Shown one piece after another: positions 18,414-26,591 of a stretch of DNA of 64,000 bases. The position numbers and the translations under genes are program-made. Positions within the stretch are counted from its first letter, which is position 1. Each line of letters opens with the position of its first letter. A model generated the notes under the pieces. That model saw nothing but the letters and a program-made list of their open reading frames with translations. It had not been told where the DNA came from and made no database searches. The stretch is from Algoriphagus resistens (GTDB taxonomy: Bacteria > Bacteroidota > Bacteroidia > Cytophagales > Cyclobacteriaceae): contig NZ_LMXN01000003.1 of NCBI RefSeq assembly GCF_001442615.1, forward strand, positions 310,001 through 374,000, written 5' to 3'.

Positions 18414-19099
18414 TCTCCGAGTTGCAAGAATTCCTTTATGTTTTTGATTTTTCCGAAAAGCAATAAAATGTCTTCTGACTCGAACTTATACTCAGGAGTG
18501 ACCACACCGATCACATTTTTGTGTGGTGAATTAATTCCAAGGAGATTTTTCTTTTGTTCTATTTTGATGACTGTGAGAATATTTAAGTAAAATTCTTTTC
18601 GAATGTTGGCTTCTGCCACCGTCATGTCCAAATAGCGTTTTGGGACTTTCACCTCTACGATATTGTATTCATCAGAAATTTCCAATGAATCAAGCACACC
18701 CTTCATTTGTAGTCTTTTAGCAAGTCTATCAGCGGTCTCTTCTTCGGGATGTATGATTTCATCAATCCCGATAGCTTGAATCACCGTTTCATGAAGGTCA
18801 TTAATTGCGCGGCCAATTATTCGCTTGGAATTCAGTTGCTTGAAAATAGCTGTACTCATTATTGAAGCACCTATATCTTCACCTATAGCTATAATGACCA
18901 CATCTGTATCCTTAAGAGGCAGATTTTTCACGGCAGCCTGATCTGTTGCATCCATTACGATTGAATGAGTGATGCTATCCTTAATCATTTCTATCTTGCT
19001 TTCGCTGGAATCTATACCGATTACCTCGTGTCCAAGATTTGTCAAGCGTTTTGCCAGGTAGCCTCCAAAATTGCCTATGCCTACTATGATATATTTCAT
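18410..19099 (-). CDS. ktrA: Ktr/Trk potassium uptake regulatory subunit (TrkA family)
   Basis: A 229-residue RCK protein. The NAD(H)/ATP-binding Rossmann motif GIGNFGGYLA lies near residue 7, with IGIDSSESKIE as the acidic strand end. The TrkA-C domain covers about residues 145-225. It gates the KtrB channel in response to nucleotides. It is upstream of ktrB (not downstream) on this minus strand, with 193 bases between them that carry two copies of an intergenic repeat. Confidence 0.9.
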   Translation of the reverse strand: MKYIIVGIGNFGGYLAKRLTNLGHEVIGIDSSESKIEMIKDSITHSIVMDATDQAAVKNLPLKDTDVVIIAIGEDIGASIMSTAIFKQLNSKRIIGRAINDLHETVIQAIGIDEIIHPEEETADRLAKRLQMKGVLDSLEISDEYNIVEVKVPKRYLDMTVAEANIRKEFYLNILTVIKIEQKKNLLGINSPHKNVIGVVTPEYKFESEDILLLFGKIKNIKEFLQLGD

Positions 19100-19104
19100 A
19101 TGAT

Positions 19105-19194
19105 TATAATTTGTCTTTAAAGGGCCATATGGAATCTCTCATGCATTATAATTATTCCTCTGTGTGTTGCCTGTAGCATGCTCGATTTCATGTG
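19105..19194. repeat. Interspersed intergenic repeat, copy A
   Basis: About 90 bases. It shares the blocks GGCCATATGGAATCT, CTGTGTGT and GCATGCTCGATTTCATGTG with copy C at 42172-42265 and, more loosely, with copy B, which follows it directly. It starts 5 bases upstream of the ktrA start codon, so it lies in the ktrA leader. This is the most diverged copy between its conserved ends. Confidence 0.75.
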
Positions 19195-19287
19195 TTTATA
19201 TTTTGATTTTTATAGGTCTCAAGGAACCTCGCATGGCTGAATAATCATCCTAGTGTGTGACGCTTTAGTCAAGCTCGATTTTATGTG
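19193..19287. repeat. Interspersed intergenic repeat, copy B
   Basis: About 95 bases, in the same orientation as copy A and abutting it. It aligns with copy C (42172-42265) over nearly its full length with one gap; shared blocks include TGTTTATATTTTG, CCTCGCATGG / TCTCGCATGG, ATAATCATCC, GTGTGTGACGCT and GCTCGATTT. Its end lies 5 bases before the ktrB stop, so the tandem pair fills the gap between the two Ktr genes. Confidence 0.75.
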
Positions 19288-19292
19288 CATGA

Positions 19293-21107
19293 TTAAGTAA
19301 TAAAGACTGTTTCTTCAGGATATTTATATCGTTGCTCACCGATTTTACGGACGATTGCTATTAGGATGGTCAACGTCCCTACTCTACCTATGAGCATGAT
19401 CGCCATTACTACTAATTTGCTGCCTGTGCTTAATTGTGAAGTGATCCCCAGCGAGAGTCCGACAGTGGAAAAAGCACTGAACACTTCAAAAGCGACATCC
19501 ATCAATGCAAGTTCGGGATTAAAGATCATGAGAAGAAATACGCCAATCCCTATTACTAAAACAGAAAGAGAAATTACTGCAAAAGCCTTTTTAAGGGTTT
19601 CATTGGAGAGTTGTCTACGAAAGACTTCTACTCTGGATTTTCCTGAAGCAATACTGAATGTAGTGAGCATTGCCACCGCAAAAGTACTGGTTTTTAATCC
19701 GCCTCCAGTAGACCCGGGAGATGCACCAATCCACATCAGGAAAAGATAAATCAATATTGTAGGAACGGCCAGTTCCCGCATATCCACTGTGTTGAATCCT
19801 GCTGTTCTTGGTGTCACCGCGCCAAATATCGTGGTCGCAAATTTACCATATGGACTTAGTGCTTTCAGCGTAGCTTCTTGTTCTGAGATAGCATACACGA
19901 CCATTCCTATGACCAATAAAATTCCTGTGGTATAGATTACCAATCGTGTGTTGACACTGGAAACCCTTGGGCTGTGCCGGTATTTTTCTATACCCAGGAT
20001 GTGTTTTACATTTCCTACGATTACATGCTTCAGATAAGAATAGTAGTTTAAAACGACAGGAAAACCGATCCCGCCCAGTATAATAGCTATGGAAATAGTT
20101 AAATGCATATTGTAAGCTTCCCGGAAACCTTCTTCGTACAGTCCGTTACTTAATGTAGAAAAACCGGCGTTGCAGAAAGCAGATACAGCATGGAAAATAG
20201 AGAAGAACAGGTGGTCCGCCCGACCCGAAAATTGCGCAACATCAGTAAACTGGTAAATCATAAAAGCGGAGACGCCTTCCACTAAAACCGTGAAAGAGAT
20301 GATCTTAAATAAGGTGGTATAGATCTCGTTTACATTATTTTCATTGATGTAATCCCGGATGAAAAGCCTATTTTCTATAGAATAGCTGCCTTTAAAAAAG
20401 AACCCGAAGAAACTCGTGAAAACCATGATTCCAAGCCCACCGATTTGGAATAAAATCATAATGACTACCTGACCAAAAAAGGTGAAATCCTTGGCAGTAT
20501 CCAAGACTATCAGACCTGTCACACATACTGCGGAAGTAGAAGTAAACAACGCATCTATGAAGCTAATACCCTCAGTACTGGCTTCCGGGAGACTTAGAAG
20601 TCCCGCACCTACAAGAATCAGAAGGATAAAAGAAAGAATAAATACTAACGAGGGGCTCAGTTTGAGCTCATTTATAGTAAGGCTGAACTTGCTGAGTTCT
20701 ATAAAAAAGAGAATGATTACTAAGCCGTTAATGAGATGATAATGGCCTGTAAATTCTAAAATAAGTTGTGTTATTTCGTCTCCGAGCACATTCCAACGGA
20801 TTAATGCAGCACATATTAATACTACCGAAAGAAGTAATTCGAGGATTACCCGGGCCGGGATGAAGGATTTCTCTACTAACAATACTTTTAAGAAGTAACC
20901 CAGTCCGATAAGAATCAGAAAGATATTGAAGAGTAAAGAAGTAGCGACCTGGTTTTGGGGGTCTATAGAATAGCCCAAGTGAAAAAGTAGTATTCCAAAA
21001 GCCAAAAAACTGCTGACCTGAACTACTTTTTCCTGGATTTTCACCGTCTTTTTTAGAAAGATGATATTTCGATCAGGGTTGGAAAAGATTTTAAGCTTAA
21101 AGTTCAT
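19293..21107 (-). CDS. ktrB: Ktr/Trk potassium transporter membrane subunit (TrkH/KtrB family)
   Basis: A 604-residue K+ transporter with four M1-P-M2 repeats; filter-type segments are visible at TSTSAVCVTGL, FHAVSAFCNAGFSTL, AVTPRTAGFNT and EVFSAFSTVGLS. WIGASPGSTGGGLKTSTF is the conserved stretch of the family. It is about 150 residues longer than usual KtrB because of an N-terminal extension with three or four extra hydrophobic helices (residues 30-160). It works with KtrA encoded upstream; the two are separated by the repeat pair. Confidence 0.92.
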   Translation of the reverse strand: MNFKLKIFSNPDRNIIFLKKTVKIQEKVVQVSSFLAFGILLFHLGYSIDPQNQVATSLLFNIFLILIGLGYFLKVLLVEKSFIPARVILELLLSVVLICAALIRWNVLGDEITQLILEFTGHYHLINGLVIILFFIELSKFSLTINELKLSPSLVFILSFILLILVGAGLLSLPEASTEGISFIDALFTSTSAVCVTGLIVLDTAKDFTFFGQVVIMILFQIGGLGIMVFTSFFGFFFKGSYSIENRLFIRDYINENNVNEIYTTLFKIISFTVLVEGVSAFMIYQFTDVAQFSGRADHLFFSIFHAVSAFCNAGFSTLSNGLYEEGFREAYNMHLTISIAIILGGIGFPVVLNYYSYLKHVIVGNVKHILGIEKYRHSPRVSSVNTRLVIYTTGILLVIGMVVYAISEQEATLKALSPYGKFATTIFGAVTPRTAGFNTVDMRELAVPTILIYLFLMWIGASPGSTGGGLKTSTFAVAMLTTFSIASGKSRVEVFRRQLSNETLKKAFAVISLSVLVIGIGVFLLMIFNPELALMDVAFEVFSAFSTVGLSLGITSQLSTGSKLVVMAIMLIGRVGTLTILIAIVRKIGEQRYKYPEETVFIT

Positions 21108-21134
21108 GTTTGAGAAATGGACATTGGAGAAATA

Positions 21135-22400
21135 TCAATCATTTGTATGAGTCTTATCTCGAAAAAATGTAAAAAGCCCTTCAGCAGGGTACAAATGGAA
21201 TTTCTTATCAAGATTTTGAGAAGAATAGATACTTGATTTGCCGCTGAAAAGGTAGGCTATGAGACAGGAAATTCCCAGGAATATTCCGCTTTCATAGCCA
21301 AAAAGCTCTACTCCCATCACAGTACATGCCATCGGCGTATTGGTAGCTCCCGAAAAGACTCCTACAAAACCCATTCCAGCAAGAAGAGCCAACGGAAGAG
21401 GGATCCAAGCCGAAAGTGCATTGCCCAATGTAGCCCCTGTAAAGAACAGAGGAGTGACTTCGCCCCCCTTGAACCCAGCTCCTAAAGTAAAACTGGTCAG
21501 ACCTGTTTTTGCCAACCAATCGTACCATGGAAGGGGCGTCTGAAAAGCTTCTACAATCCTGGGAATACCTAAACCAATGTAGGTAGTATTGTCCGAAATG
21601 AATACAGATGCGGCAATCAACAGTCCGCCTATGACCGGACGAAGCGGAGGGTAAAGGATATAGTTGGAAAATTGATGAGAAAAAAAGTGAGTTGATTGGG
21701 CAAATAATCTCCCTGCCAATCCAAAGGCTATTCCAGCGGGAAGGGTCCAAAGTAAATTAATCAACGAATGTGGTGGGACAACATCTACCAAATAATGGGT
21801 GTGTTCTACACTGAAAAGGGATGCACAAACCCAATTGGCTACCAAAGCTGTCCAAAACGCAGGAAATAGGGATTTCCAACGTATTTTCCGATGAAGCATC
21901 CACTCTAATGCAAAAATAGCTCCTGCCAACGGCGTCCCGAACACTGAGGCAAATCCCCCGGCAACTCCTGCGATCAAAATGATTCTTCGGTTCTCCGGAT
22001 CAAGGTGAAAATACTTGGTAAGCTGATCGGCAAGTGACCCTCCCATTTGCACTGCTGTACCTTCCCTTCCTGCAGATCCTCCGAATAAATGAGTCATAAT
22101 AGTTCCTAAAAGCACCAGAGGAGTCATTCTGAGGGGAATTGGCTTTTCGGTTTTGTAAAGCTCGTCAAGTAAGAGATTGTTTCCCTTCACCGAATTTTCA
22201 CCAAGACGATAATAGGTCCATCCAATAATAAACCCAGCAACAGGCAGTAAACCAATGATCCACAGATTGGCCTGTCGATAGGAAGTGACCCAATTGAGGG
22301 AAAGAAGAAATATGGCTGAGGCAGCTCCGGAAAGTAAACCAACCAAAAGGCCTAGGACGATCCAGAGTAGTAAATACCTAAAAATAGATTCGCTTTTCAA
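21135..22400 (-). CDS. CLC-type transporter, probable fluoride/proton antiporter
   Basis: A 421-residue CLC protein with ~10-12 hydrophobic helices. The anion-site motifs are not those of chloride channels: GNNLL (73-77) replaces GSGIP, and GREGT (111-115) replaces GREGP, as in the fluoride-exporting CLC-F clade. GGEVTPLFFTGATLGN is the third conserved segment. The gating Glu (113) is present, which favours H+-coupled exchange. It begins with TTG at 22400. I looked for a fluoride riboswitch in the 135-base leader and saw none. It lies 27 bases after the KtrB start on the same strand, which suggests a separate but neighbouring ion-homeostasis role. Confidence 0.82.
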   Translation of the reverse strand: MKSESIFRYLLLWIVLGLLVGLLSGAASAIFLLSLNWVTSYRQANLWIIGLLPVAGFIIGWTYYRLGENSVKGNNLLLDELYKTEKPIPLRMTPLVLLGTIMTHLFGGSAGREGTAVQMGGSLADQLTKYFHLDPENRRIILIAGVAGGFASVFGTPLAGAIFALEWMLHRKIRWKSLFPAFWTALVANWVCASLFSVEHTHYLVDVVPPHSLINLLWTLPAGIAFGLAGRLFAQSTHFFSHQFSNYILYPPLRPVIGGLLIAASVFISDNTTYIGLGIPRIVEAFQTPLPWYDWLAKTGLTSFTLGAGFKGGEVTPLFFTGATLGNALSAWIPLPLALLAGMGFVGVFSGATNTPMACTVMGVELFGYESGIFLGISCLIAYLFSGKSSIYSSQNLDKKFHLYPAEGLFTFFRDKTHTND

Positions 22401-22535
22401 ACTAGTTTTTCCAATTAGTTAGCCCAAATTAGGAATAGATATTGAATTTAATGAGACAAGTATAAACCTAAATCATTTAGAGTCGCCCAACTTATTCGGA
22501 AGTTTCTGGGTTATCTAGATACAAATCATCCAATT

Positions 22536-23426
22536 ATGGAAAATATTCTTATTTCTGGAGGTTCAGGTCTTATTGGCCAGAAAATTACCCAGTTGCTCGA
22601 ACTGAAAGGATATTCAGTGGCCTGGCTGAGCCGATCATCGCAGAGGCAAAAGAGTTTTCTCTGGGATGTAGAAAAGCAAACCATAGCGCCTGACGCGGTC
22701 GAATGGGCAGATGCAATAATCCATCTTGCAGGTGCCGGAGTCGCGGATAAGCGCTGGACAGATGAGCGCAAGAAACTCATTTTGGACTCCCGGGTTCAGG
22801 GCACCCGCTTGCTTTATAAAGCAGTAGAAAGTGCGGTCAAAAAGCCAAATGCTTTTATCTCTGCCTCAGCTGTGGGTTATTATGGTTTTGATACCTGTGC
22901 GTCCTTGATGGATGAGAATCATGAGCCGGGCGATGATTTTTTGGCTCAAGTAGTGGTGGCATGGGAAAATGAGGTAAAGAAAATGGAAGAGCTGCATCTG
23001 CGTACCGTGATGCTACGGATAGGAATAGTATTGGACGCTAATGGTGGCGCAATTGCTGAGATGATGAAGCCCCCCATTGCTGCCCCGCTCGGAAAAGGAG
23101 ATCAATGGATGAGTTGGATTACAATTGAGGATCTGGCTAGAATGTTTGTTTTTGCATTGGAGAAGACGACTTTGCAAGGGGTATTTAATGCGGTAGGTCC
23201 AAATCCGGCGACCAATCAACAACTCACGCAAGCTGCTGCCAAAGCTAAGGGAAAGCCATACGTGGGGATTGGAGTGCCCGGGGTTTTACTGCGGATTATT
23301 TTGGGAGAAATGGCTGCCATGGTCTTGGGAGGCAATCGGGTTTCTTCCCAAAAAATACAAAAGGCAGGGTTTGAATTTGAATGTCCTGATTTGATACCTG
23401 CACTAAAGCATATTTATCATAGATGA
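22536..23426 (+). CDS. TIGR01777 family NAD(P)-binding epimerase-like protein
   Basis: A short-chain dehydrogenase-like protein of 296 residues. The Rossmann motif ISGGSGLIGQKI is at the N-terminus, IHLAGAGVADKRWT follows at about 66, and SASAVGYYGF (~108) carries the Tyr usual in this family. The C-terminal ~50 residues (VPGVLLRIILGEMA) are the DUF1731 end. E. coli YfcH is a relative; the substrate is unknown. It is divergent from the CLC gene (135 bases between) and ends 14 bases from the convergent ABC-MutS gene. Confidence 0.88.
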   Translation: MENILISGGSGLIGQKITQLLELKGYSVAWLSRSSQRQKSFLWDVEKQTIAPDAVEWADAIIHLAGAGVADKRWTDERKKLILDSRVQGTRLLYKAVESAVKKPNAFISASAVGYYGFDTCASLMDENHEPGDDFLAQVVVAWENEVKKMEELHLRTVMLRIGIVLDANGGAIAEMMKPPIAAPLGKGDQWMSWITIEDLARMFVFALEKTTLQGVFNAVGPNPATNQQLTQAAAKAKGKPYVGIGVPGVLLRIILGEMAAMVLGGNRVSSQKIQKAGFEFECPDLIPALKHIYHR

Positions 23427-23440
23427 TCTGAAGGGAGAAG

Positions 23441-25471
23441 CTAGAGCATAGAAGGAGTTTTTCCGAGCAATAATTCTAAGATTTCTTCTTTTATGACGAG
23501 ATGTAGCCCCAAGCTGTCTTTCGAGACCCCATCTACTAACTTATGAGTATATACTACCTCTCCATTGACGACTTTCACATCAAAGCACTTAAAAAAAATG
23601 TTTTGTTGCTTCGCTAGCTCAGGGGCTATCTCCATGATATGGGAAGAGATGACATAAACGCTTCCCTTTTGTTGGGAGAGAGCTGAAATAATCATTGATG
23701 AAGCTGTTGCAGCATCTTTTACGTTGGTGCCCCGAAATAATTCATCAAAAATCACCACCAGTTTTTTATTGTTTTTAATTTCTCTGGCAACTTCTTTTAC
23801 GCGTTGCACCTCGCTGTAAAAATGACTATGGCCAAGATTTATATTGTCCGATAAGTTAATTGTGGAAAAAAGCCCAGTGAAAATATCCGTTTTCATTTTA
23901 GTTGCCGGCACCGGAAATCCGAGGTGGGCAAGATATATAGAAATTCCAAAAGCTTTCAGGAAAGTAGATTTTCCAGACATGTTCGCACCTGTCAAAAAAC
24001 ACATATTTTCATCCCTCGAGATACGAAAGTCATTTCCTACAGCTTTCTTAAGCTTTGGATGAAAAAGCCCTTCAATTTCAATGGATGACTCACGCCCGAG
24101 GTCATACTGGGCAAAGGAAAAATTTAATCTTTTACCCGTTTTTGCTACCGCATTGTAAGCATCAAACTCATAAAAGACATCAAGAAGCCACTGAAGCTCT
24201 GCCCGAGCCTTCTTTCGAAGAATATAATCGTGATGGGAAAAACGAAGCTGATGTGGTTTTAGGCGGAAATCGGCAACAAAGCTCCGTATATCTGTTCCAT
24301 TGATAGCCTCCTGGAATCTAAAGGCGAGGTCTGATAAGTACCAAGGAGGATTTTTCTCTTGGATTTTTTGAGATAATTGGAATGCTTCACCTAGCAGTGC
24401 AAAGACATAACTCATCCCGGTTTGTTGAATGTAGAAATTGTTTGAAGTCCGGTACAGATTCTTCAGATAAATGCTAAGGGACTGGTAATATGAAGGTGAG
24501 AGAACGGAGGTACCAGAATCCAGATATACACTGATAAAATCCAACTGCTTCTTGTTGAGCTTCAACAATGCATCGTTTTCCTGGAAAAACCGGATGGAAT
24601 CTTGCCTGTTTTGTAAAGTAGTCCTGCTGCGGACCGGATTGCAAAACAATTTTTCCAAAAAGGCTTTACCTCCTTTTGACTCTGGCTTGTCAAAAAGTGA
24701 CAAAAGACTATCTTCATCATAGTTGACTGACAAGCCCAGATCACGGGAAGTTTGCTTATCTATGAAAAAAATTTCTTCAGCAACTTCCACCTCTTTTTGA
24801 GACTTTTCTGGAGGTAGATAATTGTACTCGATCAGCTGGTTTATTTTTAGGATCGGTTTTAATGCTCCTCCCGTTAAGAGAAATGTTCTGTCACTGATAT
24901 CCATCAGATTTATATAATCATGGTCAGTGATAATTATTCCTTTGTCCTTTTTGTACTCATCTATAAGTGACTTGATATCAATTCTGTAAACAGGCTCAAC
25001 TTGAGAAAAGGGCTCATCTAGCATTGCAAAAAGCGTCGGTAAATTGAGAATCAATACCACCTCAAAGTATCGTTTTTCACCCACTGAAAGTGAAGAAATT
25101 TTACTGTTGAGTAGCGCTTGAATTCTTGTGTTTGCGAAGACTTTATTTCTGCTGATTTCATTCGAGAGGAATGTACAAATTGCAGATTTCACAGTTAAAG
25201 ATTTCGGTAAAAAAGCCTTCTGGGGGAGGTAAGCTATTTTGTCTCCTAAAGCATACGGAGTTTCATAGTGTTTTCCATCTATTCTGATGCTTTTATTTTC
25301 CGCCTGTAAAGAACCGAAGATGATTTGAAGGAGAGTTGATTTGCCCGCACCATTTCTGCCTAAAATTCCCAAAACTTCGCCCGTGGTACATTTCAGATAA
25401 ATATCCGTGAGCAAATTACTGTTGCCAAAACCTTTGATGATACTGTCAGCTTCTAATCTATGCTCCTTCAT
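23441..25471 (-). CDS. Fusion of ABC-type ATPase and MutS-like ATPase
   Basis: One 676-residue chain holds two different ATPases. Residues 1-210 are an ABC nucleotide-binding domain: Walker A GRNGAGKST (38-46), degenerate signature LSVGEKR (128-134), Walker B FAMLDEP (148-154), switch His 184. After a linker (215-240), residues 250-300 match the start of the MutS core (LFDKPESKGGKAFL, NPVRSRTTLQNRQDSIRFF). Residues 490-640 are a MutS-type ATPase: GANMSGKST (495-503), VIFDELFRGTN (573-583), SSHIME (609-614). The mismatch-reading domains I and II and the Smr domain are absent. The ABC half resembles exporter ATPases, and a small membrane gene ends 6 bases upstream. The combined function is unknown; mismatch repair is unlikely. 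Confidence 0.85.
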   Translation of the reverse strand: MKEHRLEADSIIKGFGNSNLLTDIYLKCTTGEVLGILGRNGAGKSTLLQIIFGSLQAENKSIRIDGKHYETPYALGDKIAYLPQKAFLPKSLTVKSAICTFLSNEISRNKVFANTRIQALLNSKISSLSVGEKRYFEVVLILNLPTLFAMLDEPFSQVEPVYRIDIKSLIDEYKKDKGIIITDHDYINLMDISDRTFLLTGGALKPILKINQLIEYNYLPPEKSQKEVEVAEEIFFIDKQTSRDLGLSVNYDEDSLLSLFDKPESKGGKAFLEKLFCNPVRSRTTLQNRQDSIRFFQENDALLKLNKKQLDFISVYLDSGTSVLSPSYYQSLSIYLKNLYRTSNNFYIQQTGMSYVFALLGEAFQLSQKIQEKNPPWYLSDLAFRFQEAINGTDIRSFVADFRLKPHQLRFSHHDYILRKKARAELQWLLDVFYEFDAYNAVAKTGKRLNFSFAQYDLGRESSIEIEGLFHPKLKKAVGNDFRISRDENMCFLTGANMSGKSTFLKAFGISIYLAHLGFPVPATKMKTDIFTGLFSTINLSDNINLGHSHFYSEVQRVKEVAREIKNNKKLVVIFDELFRGTNVKDAATASSMIISALSQQKGSVYVISSHIMEIAPELAKQQNIFFKCFDVKVVNGEVVYTHKLVDGVSKDSLGLHLVIKEEILELLLGKTPSML

Positions 25472-25477
25472 AGTGAT

Positions 25478-25759
25478 CTAAAATATCAACAAATAAAGCA
25501 GTACAATCGCGAGATTTATTCCGAAGCAAAATCCAATCAACTTAACTTTGCCAAAACCCAAATTGTAGTAGAAAAAGTATTGGTCCGCATACCTGACTTC
25601 AAAAAGATAAAGAGAAAATAGGTAGCCAAGTGTCAATAGTGGTAGAAAGAAAAAGGTATCAAAACTTCCCCCTTCTGCATAGGCAAGTAAGGCCACCGCG
25701 AGAGAAAAAGGGATATTAAAACTATGAATCTCTTTATAGAATAAAAATAGGCTTCTCAT
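25478..25759 (-). CDS. Small membrane protein, possible permease partner
   Basis: A 93-residue protein with three hydrophobic segments (about 15-32, 33-52, 72-92). The FFYYNLGFGKVKL stretch before the last helix resembles the coupling region seen in small ABC permeases of Bacteroidota. It ends 6 bases before the ABC-MutS fusion on the same strand, so the pair is an operon. It may dock the ABC domain in the membrane; this is inference from context and composition. Confidence 0.65.
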   Translation of the reverse strand: MRSLFLFYKEIHSFNIPFSLAVALLAYAEGGSFDTFFFLPLLTLGYLFSLYLFEVRYADQYFFYYNLGFGKVKLIGFCFGINLAIVLLYLLIF

Positions 25760-25824
25760 GTGCTATGGCTTACGTAATGAAAAGGTATATGTTCTTCTAA
25801 GTGCTTTAGCTTCAAAGATCTACC

Positions 25825-25998
25825 TCAAATTCTCTTTCCCCTACCGACCAAAAACCAAAGTACGGCCCCTACAAGTGGAACCAGCACTACTATAATGATC
25901 CAGATGAGTTTGTCATTTTGATTGGCGAAGTCACTGGTGATCACATCATAAATCGTAAAGGCATAAATAGCCAGGCCTATAATTCCAAGTCCAAACAT
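25825..25998 (-). CDS. PLDc_N-type two-helix membrane protein (57 aa)
   Basis: A 57-residue protein with ATG at 25998 and TGA at 25825. The pattern LGIIGLAIYAFTIYDVI, then NDKLIWIIIVVLVPLVGAVLWFLVGR, is the N-terminal membrane module of cardiolipin synthases (PLDc_N) found alone in many small proteins. It follows a paralogue by 1 base. It is too small to be a synthase; its role is unknown. Confidence 0.75.
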   Translation of the reverse strand: MFGLGIIGLAIYAFTIYDVITSDFANQNDKLIWIIIVVLVPLVGAVLWFLVGRGKRI

Positions 25999-25999
25999 A

Positions 26000-26233
26000 T
26001 TAAGATGAATAAGAGGTTTTTGTACTTTTTCCTAAAATCAAGTAGATAATCGGCCCTATCCCCTGCGCAAATAGAAGAATCACTATCCAGATTAATTTCA
26101 TATTCGGATCTTTGAATTCTGAACGAAGGATGTCCACTAGGCAATAAATCCAAAGGATTGTGTAGAGAATGCCAAACAGAAGAAAGACTACAATGGAGCC
26201 ACCTCCCATGTTTTGAATAAAAGAAAGTGTCAT
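26000..26233 (-). CDS. PLDc_N-type two-helix membrane protein (77 aa)
   Basis: Two hydrophobic helices and the PLDc_N signature (IYCLVDILRSEF, then MKLIWIVILLFAQGIGPIIYLILGK). It is a paralogue of the 57-residue protein directly downstream (1-base gap) and forms a two-gene transcript with it. The conserved KLIWI-(x)-G-x-x-YxxxGR/K core points to a membrane anchor or sensor. No catalytic domain is attached. Confidence 0.78.
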   Translation of the reverse strand: MTLSFIQNMGGGSIVVFLLFGILYTILWIYCLVDILRSEFKDPNMKLIWIVILLFAQGIGPIIYLILGKSTKTSYSS

Positions 26234-26591
26234 TAGATAGAGCGTTTATTTTTTGAGAATATCGAATTATAATTACTGCTGTCTTTACTGATGCCTCTGG
26301 CCATAGCTAACAAAGAAAGGGTGCGATGACTGGCACAAAAAGAATCAAAGTTTTCACGAAAATTTACTTTGAGTAACTCTAAATTCTGGGTATAAGACAT
26401 AAAAAGGGGCATATGCCCAGAAACATAAGTATATGATGCTAAAGAGGAATGAAATTTGCCAAAACATCTGCCCGTCTCCGGAAGGTATTAAAACCATCTA
26501 TTTTCTTCAATTATTTTAACCACTGAACCAAAATAGCTTTTTTTAAGTAAGAAAAGTAAGAATTTAGTCAAAAGTTAAACCACCATTCTCT
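26234..26591. other. Intergenic region without detectable gene (358 nt)
   Basis: The stretch lies between the divergent PLDc_N pair and the M14 peptidase. I see one short palindrome (GGGCATATGCCC at 26407-26418) and AT-rich sequence near the peptidase start, but no ORF, tRNA-like or riboswitch-like element. Both flanking genes should have their promoters here. Confidence 0.5.

Noticed and set aside
22401..22535. Fluoride riboswitch upstream of the CLC-F-like gene
   Set aside because: I looked for the crcB-motif consensus blocks on the minus strand and found none.
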